Shown in pieces: positions 16,201-23,431 of a DNA stretch of 64,000 nt. Each line of letters begins with the position of its first letter. Within the stretch, counting starts at the first letter, position 1. Source of the stretch: Alteromonas halophila (GTDB lineage Bacteria > Pseudomonadota > Gammaproteobacteria > Enterobacterales > Alteromonadaceae). The stretch spans positions 1-64,000 of the forward strand of contig NZ_BMXP01000014.1 in NCBI RefSeq assembly GCF_014651815.1. Reading direction: 5' to 3'. Below the pieces are notes generated by a model. That model ran no database searches. It was not told where the DNA came from and worked only from the letters and a program-made list of their open reading frames with translations. The position numbers and the translations under genes were made by a program.

Positions 16201-16756
16201 GATCGAAATGTCCGGTGCCGTCGTTGCGATATAATTGCACGCCATCGGGACCGGTTAAGACAATATCCTGGTCACGGTCGTTATCCAGATCAGCGATAGC
16301 GCACGCGGTGGCTGAGAAATGCTGATCGATCCCCGAGTCGCCGGCCTCTGGCATTAGATAGTGGCCCTGATTATTTTGCAGAATATGGTTGCCGACGACG
16401 GTATGCCACCAGGCTTTTTTACCGTAATCCCGGGTAAAGCCGCTGCCCCCCAGAATGACTATGTCCATAAAGCTGTCGCTATTTGTATCGATTATGCAGG
16501 CACCTGCAGATAAAGTTTCCTCTATAGACGTGAGGACATGAGAAGACTGGCGGTGTTCAGACCACAGGTTCCAGCGCGCGCTGATATCCCTGAACTGCAT
16601 GGTGTCTGGGGTAGCTGAAAAGGAACGGGTTGTAACAACAGGCTGGTAAGGCGGCACGGTATCTTCATACGAGGGAGGTGGCCTGCCGCTTAAAAGCAGC
16701 CAGCACACTGCTGCCACGATGGCAGAGACGGGGAACCACAGGTATCGCAGCATCAT
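13280..16756 (-). CDS. membrane-anchored FG-GAP/VCBS plus HEAT-repeat protein (CRTAC1-like)
   Basis: The 1158-residue product begins with one membrane anchor or uncleaved signal (about residues 4-23), placing the rest in the periplasm or outside. Residues about 85-500 carry FG-GAP/VCBS-type calcium loops, including DTNSDSFMD, DLDNDRDQD, DFNQDGLAD, DFNDDGWLD and DWDNDGDLD, expected to form a beta-propeller. Residues about 505-590 resemble an ASPIC/UnbV domain (IYRRFSGQAGLFG, LHIGLGKA). From about 600 to the end the chain is alpha-helical with HEAT-like repeats. It is coupled by a 4-base overlap to the pentahaem cytochrome and probably scaffolds it. The start ATG has no strong ribosome binding site. 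The exact function is unknown. Confidence 0.85.
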   Translation of the reverse strand: MMLRYLWFPVSAIVAAVCWLLLSGRPPPSYEDTVPPYQPVVTTRSFSATPDTMQFRDISARWNLWSEHRQSSHVLTSIEETLSAGACIIDTNSDSFMDIVILGGSGFTRDYGKKAWWHTVVGNHILQNNQGHYLMPEAGDSGIDQHFSATACAIADLDNDRDQDIVLTGPDGVQLYRNDGTGHFDQVALPSGLDLSAWTTHAAIADFNQDGLADIYLSRFIDYNKGARTFETLSGYKSVTDVDFQPAFYDAVPNLLLVNQGNLAFSAHPFSDDINDAAGRTLSSQWHDFNDDGWLDLLVLNGFGSPAQVYLNEQGRTFKVAEQALRKLHITDSRAVLIDHFSDAERPSYLFSRPRAQRSISLSYQHSQLRDTTYQDGFDKPNLHFDNWGMTTGDWDNDGDLDVYVSSGGAMPDADAPNISQAQSDLVFSNQHNTHFSAMQTVSMALPSHSGRTALRVDLDNDGQLEVLQGNNNDGFRLLKSVPQTAGNWLGLVPEKPLSWIDATITVELPDRVIYRRFSGQAGLFGTDDGRLHIGLGKAQSVNNIAITTKQKTVNLGAVEINRYHRVDLMNGTTQRADIAAGEDPLMQLVDSSDQRSLIEIASILQKNNDLASYYIDRIWQRASPDTRLTLLARLTPANTPQTSTLLFHALASSSRSLILSALHHLKQREMESSIARITPLLASDDPEIVCATAGMLAHFYEQEEAVIHRKYLAVAPLLHALNDTAAPQAQLCIMNALAHAEHQRAVPFLLAKLARTTDEDIQTGLIRALGMIRSATATGQLVATLPHLSGGRAKAAALIALERLSYADVSLLAQRYIPEHYDNTIDAEVLHRQLNLFSYLFTESDGLVIAKYKVKQRFSTLAETILATRNEPLIAAMLTIAGRSQDNHLLPVVTQVPETLSDTIRLKRLGIALTLASPAQRPDYEAELLAWNAPARLSLLKAFPHSLPLSRATVQALAQAWARDANDSEELVRAVSLLKAEYRPLAVAHLLDRNLVPLAAPLFNALTHAGIPYTNRMQSALDNTPDDAHIALLRWIYADTVDALSASSRIKVRMIFNQLMNSESQSWASKQALLQLAASREMSIAEQFIPLYAENLKGSDIVDMLLALPTPLASDSLRAIQSEVFNDTGNSRYTRLKAAQLMELPDHQLLSLMGDNT

Positions 16757-17095
16757 CCTGATTTAAGGTTTTTCAGTGACTCATTGTCTTTTGACTATTG
16801 CACAAATTTTGTTCATCGCCAATGCAATTTAGTGATGCAGTCTGTTATTAAGGTACGCATGACACAGATGCTTAGATACTGACGAAAAATTAAACACCGG
16901 AGAAATTGCCGGACTGTAAGGTATGAAAGTTGGCTAACTGTTTGAAACAAAAAGCCAGATTTAACGTTTGTTAATAAAATGTTTCAGTGAGGGATTCGGT
17001 ATCAATCTGAAAAATTGTCAGGTTTCTTTACATTTTTTCTGTTTATGACAGCGTTGAAAAATTAACTTATTGATTTTACGTATTTAAATAATAGC
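16757..17095. other. divergent intergenic region
   Basis: This stretch separates the minus-strand FG-GAP/cytochrome operon from the plus-strand PEP-CTERM gene. It is AT-rich and holds no gene. It must contain the promoters for both directions, but apart from the sigma54-like element at 17096-17111 I could not settle on boxes. Confidence 0.5.
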
Positions 17096-17111
17096 TGGCA
17101 CAGTTCGTGTA
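17096..17111 (+). promoter_or_regulatory. possible sigma54 promoter of the PEP-CTERM gene
   Basis: TGGCAC (17096-17101) is an exact -24 element. At the right distance GTGTA stands where the -12 consensus TTGCW is expected, matching three of five. PEP-CTERM genes in other bacteria are often controlled by the PrsK/PrsR system with sigma54, which supports the idea, but the missing GC at -12 is a weakness. Confidence 0.35.
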
Positions 17112-17177
17112 GTGGGCTTTCTGATTGCTAAGACTGGATCACATTGGCAGATTCAGGCAACCGAAGTGGATAATATC

Positions 17178-17711
17178 ATGGTACCAAAAATCATTCGCAC
17201 GTTAGTCATAACCAGTTTGTTTTTGTTTGCCGCCAGCAGTAAGGCGGTCATTATTGAGTACGATGTCACAGATTTAGGTGGGGGCAGTTACCAGTATGAT
17301 TACACGGTCATCAATGATGATCTTGTCGCCGGTGTTGAAGAATTTAGTCTCTTTTTTGATTATACGCTGTTTACAAGTTTGTCTTTGGATACCGGCCCAA
17401 CAGGCTGGTTGACCTACGCATTCAATCCCGATCTCGGCTTGCCTGATGATGGTCTGTATGGGGCCTTTATTGATCTGGCCAGCCCCATTGCTTTGGGCGA
17501 TATGCTCGGTGGCTTTTCGGTGGTTGCCCAGTATATCGGCGCAGGCATGCCTGGCTCGCAGTTTTTCGAAGTTTATGACATCGGCTTTAATGTCGTGGCT
17601 GCAGGCAATACGCAGCGGGCGAATACAGCGGACGTTGCCGAGCCTGGCGCGTTAGCGCTGTTGTTGCTTGGCTTAGCGGGTTTAAGCAGAGCCGTGCGTC
17701 GGCGAGTCTGA
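17178..17711 (+). CDS. PEP-CTERM-like exported protein
   Basis: The 177-residue product has an N-terminal signal peptide (IIRTLVITSLFLFAASSKA). Its C-terminus carries a sorting tail: AEPGALALLLLGLAGLSRAVRRR, that is a PEP-like motif (AEP instead of PEP), a hydrophobic span and a basic end. Such tails are recognised by exosortase, which processes proteins for the cell surface or extracellular matrix. The middle (about 25-150) is acidic, beta-rich and without Cys. ATG 17178 is chosen because the signal peptide begins there; the open frame runs back to 17112. No exosortase gene lies in the window. It precedes the large surface-protein operon by about 320 bases on the same strand. Confidence 0.75.
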   Translation: MVPKIIRTLVITSLFLFAASSKAVIIEYDVTDLGGGSYQYDYTVINDDLVAGVEEFSLFFDYTLFTSLSLDTGPTGWLTYAFNPDLGLPDDGLYGAFIDLASPIALGDMLGGFSVVAQYIGAGMPGSQFFEVYDIGFNVVAAGNTQRANTADVAEPGALALLLLGLAGLSRAVRRRV

Positions 17712-17734
17712 AACAAATAATCGATAAAAATAAG

Positions 17735-17756
17735 AGCAGGCACAATAAAGCCTGCT
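17735..17756 (+). terminator. weak terminator-like hairpin after the PEP-CTERM gene
   Basis: A 7-bp stem (agcaggc at 17735-17741, gcctgct at 17750-17756) with an 8-base loop follows the gene by about 25 bases, but no clear T-run follows. The rest of 17757-18034 holds no gene and should carry the promoter of the surface operon; a TTGACT at 17775-17780 has only a poor -10 partner. Confidence 0.35.
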
Positions 17757-18034
17757 AAATTTATAATTGTTATGTTGACTGGTGTGGCTTACTGAATAAA
17801 TAAAAAAATGTAAGCCCGCATTACCTTCCGCTTCGGAACCTTGCTGTCGAAGCACAACATATCATCCCTTACCGGCCGACATTCAGGGCCTTGTTGTACA
17901 CGTTGTAAAAGAAATGCACGCGTAGTTGCCATGGGAGAGCCCGTGGGCGTTGGTGCGTGCGCATACGGTAGGACAATTTCGCAGTTATTAATTGACCAAT
18001 TACGACACAATGTAACTTGCTTGGGAAGAGTGAC

Positions 18035-21000
18035 ATGCGTACTGGAAAATTACTCGTTCTCTCAATGTTCACTGCACTGTCGATGTTACTGGCGATACCC
18101 GCCATGGCCGATATCGAGGTAGATGAATTAGAGCAGACGGATTCGAGACGTATCAGCCGGTTTGTGTTTGAGTACGAGTACCTCGTACACATCACCAATA
18201 CCGATGGGGATGTTGAAAATGTGACCGCTGTCATAACCTCGACCGACCCTAATACGACCATCGTGCAGGGAGAAATGAGCTTCCCGGATTTGTCGGCGGG
18301 CGCATCCGCGGTGAGTACCACGACATTCATTCTGCAACATAACCGGCGCTTCCCGTTTAATCCTGATGCGCTGGAATATGATTTTAGTTTTGATGATGTG
18401 GTGGTTGTCGGCACTGACAATGATGGGGATGGGGTAACAGTAGAGGCCGGTGATTGTGATGACAACAACCCCGATATCTACCCAGGTGCGACCGAAATTC
18501 CAAATAATGGCATTGATGAAGACTGTGTCGACGGCGACCTGATCATACCGCCATCATTCTCTGTGTTGATTACCTCGCCAGAGTCATTGATCACTGTTGG
18601 TGCGACCCCTATCGAAATCACCGGCACAGTCAGTGAAAACCAGGATGGGCCAGACAGTAACCAGACCATTCAGAACCTCGATGATGTCAGCCTTACCGTC
18701 AATGGTATCGAGGTCGACATTGTGGGCGGCACGTTTACAGCCAGTGTGGCCTTAAATGAAGGACATAACACTATTGTCGCCCGCGGCGTCAGAAACGCCG
18801 ATCAGGTGACCGATACCATTTCTGTATCACTGGATCAGACCCCCCCGTTTCTCACCGTCGAGTCCCATGAAGATGGCGACGAGGTCTATGAAGACTCAGT
18901 CACGATCACCGGACTTATCAACGATATTGTACGTGGCACGGTTGAGCAGCAGCAGGCGAATGTTGAGGTAAACGGTCAGCTAGCCTCTATTTCTAACCGC
19001 AGTTACTCGGCATCAATACTGCTGAATGAAGGCGCAAATACGGTCACGGTCAGTGGTACGGATCAGGTGGGCAACTTAAGCTCTATTGAGTTTACACTGA
19101 ATTATGTGGTGCCTTCTGGTCGTCGTATTGAACAGGTATCCGGGCAGACTCAGGCCGCAGAAATATTTGATGTACTTCCAGAGCCGCTGGTAGTGAACGT
19201 ACTGGACGATAACCTTGATCCGGTCAGTGACGCCTCGGTGGTATTCCGCGTCATTCAGGGCTCAGGCGTAGTGGGCGTTGGGACTGAGTTCGAAGGGCGT
19301 GCCGTAGTCATCGAAACGGATGCCGACGGTATGGCAATGACGGAGTTCAGGCTCGGTGAGCGGGTAGGAACACTGAATCATAAAGTACGCGCCGCGGTTG
19401 TCGGTTACGATGATGAAGTCACATTCAGTGCCAGTGGCCTGGGCTTGCCGACCAATAAGCTCAGCGTAAACTCCGGCAATAACCAGCGCGGTGGTGTGGG
19501 CCAGGTGTTACCAGAGCCGCTGGTGGTAGTGGCGACTGATGAAGGTGCAAACGTCGTTCAGGGCGCCACCATTGAGTTTACTGTCACCAAGGGGGGCGGC
19601 ACATTTACTAATGGTGAAACCAAAATTCAGAAAACCACTGACAGTGACGGTCGCGCCACAGCAGAGTTGGTGCTGGGATTCCTGCAGGGGCTGGATGCAC
19701 AGCGTGTCACCGCAAAAGTCCTGAATAATCCGAATGGACTGGTTCTGACTGCTGGCTTTAGTGCTACCGGGTTTGTTGCCGCCGACCCTGGCGATACCAG
19801 CATCGTGGGTGTGGTACTGGACAATCAGGACGAACCCATCCCTGGTGTTACCGTGCGGGTTGATGGAACTACCCGTCAGGGAGTGACAGACGCAGAAGGG
19901 CGGTTTGTTGTAGAGCAGGCACCGGTAGGACCCGTGCATTTAATTGTTGACGGCTCAACCGCCAGTGTACCCGGCGAGTTTCCTACACTTGCGTACAATA
20001 TCGTCACCATTTCCGGTGCCGAAAATCCTCTGTCGTCGCCTGTCTACATGGTAAAACTGAATACCGAAAATGCCGTGTATGCAGGGCCTGAAGATGCGGT
20101 ACTTGAGCTTAACGACTACCCGGGCTTCAAGCTGGAAATTGCCAAAGATTCTGTCACCTTCCCCGACGGCAGCCGGGAAGGCTATGTGTCAGTGACGGCG
20201 GTTAATGCCGAGAAAGTACCAATGGCGCCACCTAACGGTATGCAGCCGCAGTTTATCGTTACGATTCAGCCAACCGGCACTTTATTTGATGCCCCAGCGC
20301 GACTGACGCTGCCGAATGTGGATGCGCATAAACCCGGGGCGCAGGTCGAAATGTACTCGTACGATCATGATCTGGAAGAATTTGTCTCGATAGGCCTTGG
20401 CACCGTTAGCGAAGATGGATCGGTGGTGCGCTCAAACCCTGGTGTAGGGGTGGTGAAAGCTGGCTGGCACTGTGGTAGTCAGCCTGGTGGCAGTGGCTGT
20501 GCGCACAACTGTCCAATTTGTCAGGATTGCGATGGTGATTGTAACTGTGTACCGATTGGCAGCGATCCGCGGGCCAGCGCACAGGATGTGGAAGGTGACT
20601 GTAAAACACCGAAGTGTCAGAACGGCAGTGTTACACAGGTGAACGATGACAGTGATGTCCCGCAAACCGGCGATGTTAAAGGCGACTGTAAAATGCCGGG
20701 TTGTGAGAACGGCTCACCAAAAGATGTGCCCGACGACAGCGACATTGCTGAGGAAGAGGCCAAGTGTAAGAAGTGTGAAAATGGTGAAACCAAAGCGGAC
20801 CCCGCGAAAGAAGGCGTGAAATGTGGTGATGGCTCACCTGAGCAGGAATGCCTGATTTGTAAAGAAGGCAGCTGCACACAGCCCGATTGTGACGCAGCGG
20901 GCGAACAGGTCTCGCTGACCATTGGCGGTGAAATTGATCCTAAATCAGTACCGGGCCTGGGTAAAATCGTGTCACTGGCAGAAAAAGCCCTTAACGTCCT

Positions 21001-21679
21001 GCCCGTGAGCTGTACGGTGCCGGCGATTAATGTCAAAGGGTCGTATAAGCGTGGTGAAGACTGCTGTCAGGACTGCTCGAAAGATGACAAAGGCGAATAT
21101 CATCAGGTAGCGGGTGCAGGTGAAATTACCAGTGACTGTGTACTGGGAAAACGTGCGCCACCGTTGGATATTGACTGGCCGATTACCGCATTTGGCTGGG
21201 GTATCCAGGTTGAAATTCAGGGCGAAGCGGAAGTAGGTATTACATTCAAACCTACGTTGTCACTGGAAGCCTCGGGCAAATACAACTTCACTTGTGAAGA
21301 AGGATGTGTCCAGGGCGAGGCAAAACTGGCCTTCCCAATATTCGGTGGCGTGTCGGCAAAAATACGCAAGGCCGAAGCAGAAGTGAAGTTTGGCAGTGTG
21401 GGTGACTGGGATGTGGTTGAAATTAACGGCCCTGAAATAACCGGTGGTTTGCAGGTTGGCGCGATCTCCGGCTCAGTAAGAGCAGGTTTTGGTGCAGCGC
21501 AGGGCTGTGACTCAGCGAACTGTAATGTAACCCTTGGTGACGGAAAACTGGTGTTTACCTTTAAGGGCGGATCTATTCAGCTATTTGATGTTGAGCGACT
21601 CACGGTCAACCTCAACGAATATATTAACTGGGAACTGGAAGTTCCATTGTGGGATGGTAAGTCAATCGACTGTAGGTAA
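18035..21679 (+). CDS. large exported multidomain protein (MopE motif, Ig-like domains, Cys-rich region)
   Basis: The 1214-residue product starts with a signal peptide (FTALSMLLAIPAMA). In order follow: a putative metal-binding MopE-type motif (about 130-169, GDCDDNNPDIYPGATE...EDC); bacterial Ig-like domains (about 175-360); two Big_1/invasin-like domains (about 365-585), each with QVLPEPLVV or a close variant; a carboxypeptidase-regulatory-like domain (about 588-650); and a Cys-rich stretch (about 811-956, 18 cysteines, many in DCKxPxCxNG repeats). A final region (960-1214) has further paired Cys. ATG 18035 is chosen over TTG 18017 because the signal peptide starts there and ggaagag precedes it. 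It is first in a tight operon. A surface or secreted structural role is inferred. Confidence 0.85.
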   Translation: MRTGKLLVLSMFTALSMLLAIPAMADIEVDELEQTDSRRISRFVFEYEYLVHITNTDGDVENVTAVITSTDPNTTIVQGEMSFPDLSAGASAVSTTTFILQHNRRFPFNPDALEYDFSFDDVVVVGTDNDGDGVTVEAGDCDDNNPDIYPGATEIPNNGIDEDCVDGDLIIPPSFSVLITSPESLITVGATPIEITGTVSENQDGPDSNQTIQNLDDVSLTVNGIEVDIVGGTFTASVALNEGHNTIVARGVRNADQVTDTISVSLDQTPPFLTVESHEDGDEVYEDSVTITGLINDIVRGTVEQQQANVEVNGQLASISNRSYSASILLNEGANTVTVSGTDQVGNLSSIEFTLNYVVPSGRRIEQVSGQTQAAEIFDVLPEPLVVNVLDDNLDPVSDASVVFRVIQGSGVVGVGTEFEGRAVVIETDADGMAMTEFRLGERVGTLNHKVRAAVVGYDDEVTFSASGLGLPTNKLSVNSGNNQRGGVGQVLPEPLVVVATDEGANVVQGATIEFTVTKGGGTFTNGETKIQKTTDSDGRATAELVLGFLQGLDAQRVTAKVLNNPNGLVLTAGFSATGFVAADPGDTSIVGVVLDNQDEPIPGVTVRVDGTTRQGVTDAEGRFVVEQAPVGPVHLIVDGSTASVPGEFPTLAYNIVTISGAENPLSSPVYMVKLNTENAVYAGPEDAVLELNDYPGFKLEIAKDSVTFPDGSREGYVSVTAVNAEKVPMAPPNGMQPQFIVTIQPTGTLFDAPARLTLPNVDAHKPGAQVEMYSYDHDLEEFVSIGLGTVSEDGSVVRSNPGVGVVKAGWHCGSQPGGSGCAHNCPICQDCDGDCNCVPIGSDPRASAQDVEGDCKTPKCQNGSVTQVNDDSDVPQTGDVKGDCKMPGCENGSPKDVPDDSDIAEEEAKCKKCENGETKADPAKEGVKCGDGSPEQECLICKEGSCTQPDCDAAGEQVSLTIGGEIDPKSVPGLGKIVSLAEKALNVLPVSCTVPAINVKGSYKRGEDCCQDCSKDDKGEYHQVAGAGEITSDCVLGKRAPPLDIDWPITAFGWGIQVEIQGEAEVGITFKPTLSLEASGKYNFTCEEGCVQGEAKLAFPIFGGVSAKIRKAEAEVKFGSVGDWDVVEINGPEITGGLQVGAISGSVRAGFGAAQGCDSANCNVTLGDGKLVFTFKGGSIQLFDVERLTVNLNEYINWELEVPLWDGKSIDCR

Positions 21680-21684
21680 CAGCA

Positions 21685-22890
21685 ATGAGGTATGAAATGG
21701 GTAACAAGTTGCATCTAAAATGGTTACCGGGTAATGGAATAGCGGCAATATTGCTTTTGCTGGCTTCTGCACACACCGGTGCCAGGGAAGTCTTTAGCCT
21801 GGTAGATGGAAACGATGGCAATGGCTTATGGCTAAGCGCGCAGGTGTGGCTGAATGATGATGTACCGGATGACGCGGTGGTTAAAAACGCCGTTGTCGCC
21901 AACAACCGGTTCGTTGCATTGTCGGACGCCAAACAGGTGAAGCCTGCGATGATTGCCGGTGGCAAAAGTGGCAAGGACCTGGCAAAAACGCCGGCGTTGC
22001 TGCCACTTGATGCGACAGATGTCGCCTATAAAGCATTCTGGCGCTGGGGCGACAATGCGTTGCTGGATGTAAGTTATCAGCTACCCAAGCGTCTGATACC
22101 GTGGCGCAGTGACTATCAGTGCGGCCAGACGCCGGGTTGTCAGTTACTGACTCAGCCGCAGACGCAGTTTTTTGAGTTAAGTTACTTTCAATACAAACAA
22201 AACCAGGCAAAGACCATTGCTCGTTCTGAGTTCACTAAGAAAACGCCATCCCAGTCGGCGTATCACGTGCTTTGGAGCGACCCCGATAACCGACCTGACT
22301 ACTCGGGCGCAGAGGCTGCGCCCGATTCTTCCGATTTACAATGGACATTAAAGCTCTCTCCTCTCACAGCAACGCTGATCTGGAAACAAGGTGAAATTGT
22401 TGTTCAGGGTGATGATGAGAAAAAGCAGGCTCCCGCGATAGTGTCGCTTTTCTCACGCACGGTTAACCGGATGCTGGCGAAGGAACGGTTTGAACGTGGC
22501 CTGGCCGAGGAGTCCGGGCCAACCGAGCAATATGTCCAGCCCATCGCAAATAATGGCTACGGCTATTTTGTGCGTTATGTGGATGAAGGAAATGGCAAAC
22601 AGCAATCGAGACGGCTGGTTTATCAGGAGCAGCTTGTTGAAATGGTAACCAACTGGCAGGAAGTAGATGTCGTTGGCAGTCTTGAACTGGCTAATCGTGG
22701 TTTCCTGTTTATTCAGCCTACTGTGCTGGTAGAGCAAGGTGATACCGCCGTACTGCAGAAATCGGCGGTTACCGTATTTGAATATCAACTGGATGGACCG
22801 TTAACCATGGAGCTTGGTGTGAAGGCAGACTGGATTGGTGCCTTGCTGTCTAATGACTACTTGTTAGAGGCGATACGGAAACAAAGTTAA
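21685..22890 (+). CDS. exported protein of unknown function in the surface-protein operon
   Basis: The 401-residue product has a signal peptide (NGIAAILLLLASAHTGA) and no further membrane segment, so it is probably periplasmic or outer-membrane associated. It contains one Cys pair (CGQTPGC near residue 150) and ordinary soluble composition. It starts only 5 bases after the preceding gene. The in-frame ATG at 21697, with gagg 6 bases ahead, is an equally good start and would give 397 residues. The arrangement suggests an accessory to the large exported proteins on either side. No family is recognised. Confidence 0.75.
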   Translation: MRYEMGNKLHLKWLPGNGIAAILLLLASAHTGAREVFSLVDGNDGNGLWLSAQVWLNDDVPDDAVVKNAVVANNRFVALSDAKQVKPAMIAGGKSGKDLAKTPALLPLDATDVAYKAFWRWGDNALLDVSYQLPKRLIPWRSDYQCGQTPGCQLLTQPQTQFFELSYFQYKQNQAKTIARSEFTKKTPSQSAYHVLWSDPDNRPDYSGAEAAPDSSDLQWTLKLSPLTATLIWKQGEIVVQGDDEKKQAPAIVSLFSRTVNRMLAKERFERGLAEESGPTEQYVQPIANNGYGYFVRYVDEGNGKQQSRRLVYQEQLVEMVTNWQEVDVVGSLELANRGFLFIQPTVLVEQGDTAVLQKSAVTVFEYQLDGPLTMELGVKADWIGALLSNDYLLEAIRKQS

Positions 22891-22930
22891 CGAAGTAACA
22901 AAGTAACAAAGTAACAAGTAACAAGTTAAC
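22881..22930. repeat. short tandem repeat (7-8 bp units)
   Basis: Five to six near-identical units of the form aacaaagt / aagtaac follow one another across the stop codon of the preceding gene and into the spacer before the DUF3592 gene. Unit lengths alternate between 7 and 8 bases, suggesting slipped-strand expansion. Confidence 0.8.
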
Positions 22931-22952
22931 GGGTCAGGATGTGGAGTTGTGG

Positions 22953-23414
22953 ATGACCAATACGGCATTTTGGGGCGGAATATTTTTACTATTGGTGGCG
23001 CTGTATTTACTTAAAGGGGCCATCAGGTCGTTACAGCAGTTCGACCAGAGTGCGCACTGGCCAACGGCTAAAGGGCGCATCTTAAACAGTGAGGTAGTGC
23101 GGTATAAGGCTACCAGTAGCAGGCATGACTTCTTGGTGAGTTATGTCTACGAGGTGAAGGGTAAAGAGTACAAAAGCAATCGTGCTGCACTCTATACCAT
23201 TATTCACCAGCGTGATGCCGAAGCACTGTTGGCGCGGTTTAAAGAAGGGACGGATGTTGATGTCTTTTATAACCCAGAGGCGCCGTCAGAAGCGGTATTA
23301 GTGACAGGTCACGGGACCAGTAAGAAGTACAGTGAAGTTATCCTGGCGGGTGTTGTTTTAGTAGTTGCTGTTGTCATTACGATATCTGGATTTTACGGCT
23401 GGATTGGCTCTTAA
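22953..23414 (+). CDS. DUF3592-family membrane protein
   Basis: The 153-residue product has a membrane segment near each end (about 5-24 and 127-149) and a soluble beta-rich middle with AKGRILNSEVVR...FLVSYVYEVKGKEYKSNR and VDVFYNPEAPSEAVL, the typical DUF3592 pattern. DUF3592 proteins are inner-membrane proteins of unknown role. ATG 22953 is preferred over the in-frame GTG at 22941 because ggag lies 6 bases upstream of it. It lies 17 bases before the giant Ig-array gene, so a helper role in that protein's export or folding is possible but unproven. Confidence 0.85.
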   Translation: MTNTAFWGGIFLLLVALYLLKGAIRSLQQFDQSAHWPTAKGRILNSEVVRYKATSSRHDFLVSYVYEVKGKEYKSNRAALYTIIHQRDAEALLARFKEGTDVDVFYNPEAPSEAVLVTGHGTSKKYSEVILAGVVLVVAVVITISGFYGWIGS

Positions 23415-23431
23415 TCTGATGGACATTTGCG

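Noticed and set aside
18017-18034. TTG at 18017 as start of the 1214-residue protein
   Set aside because: It adds six residues before a complete signal peptide. ATG 18035 has the better upstream signal.
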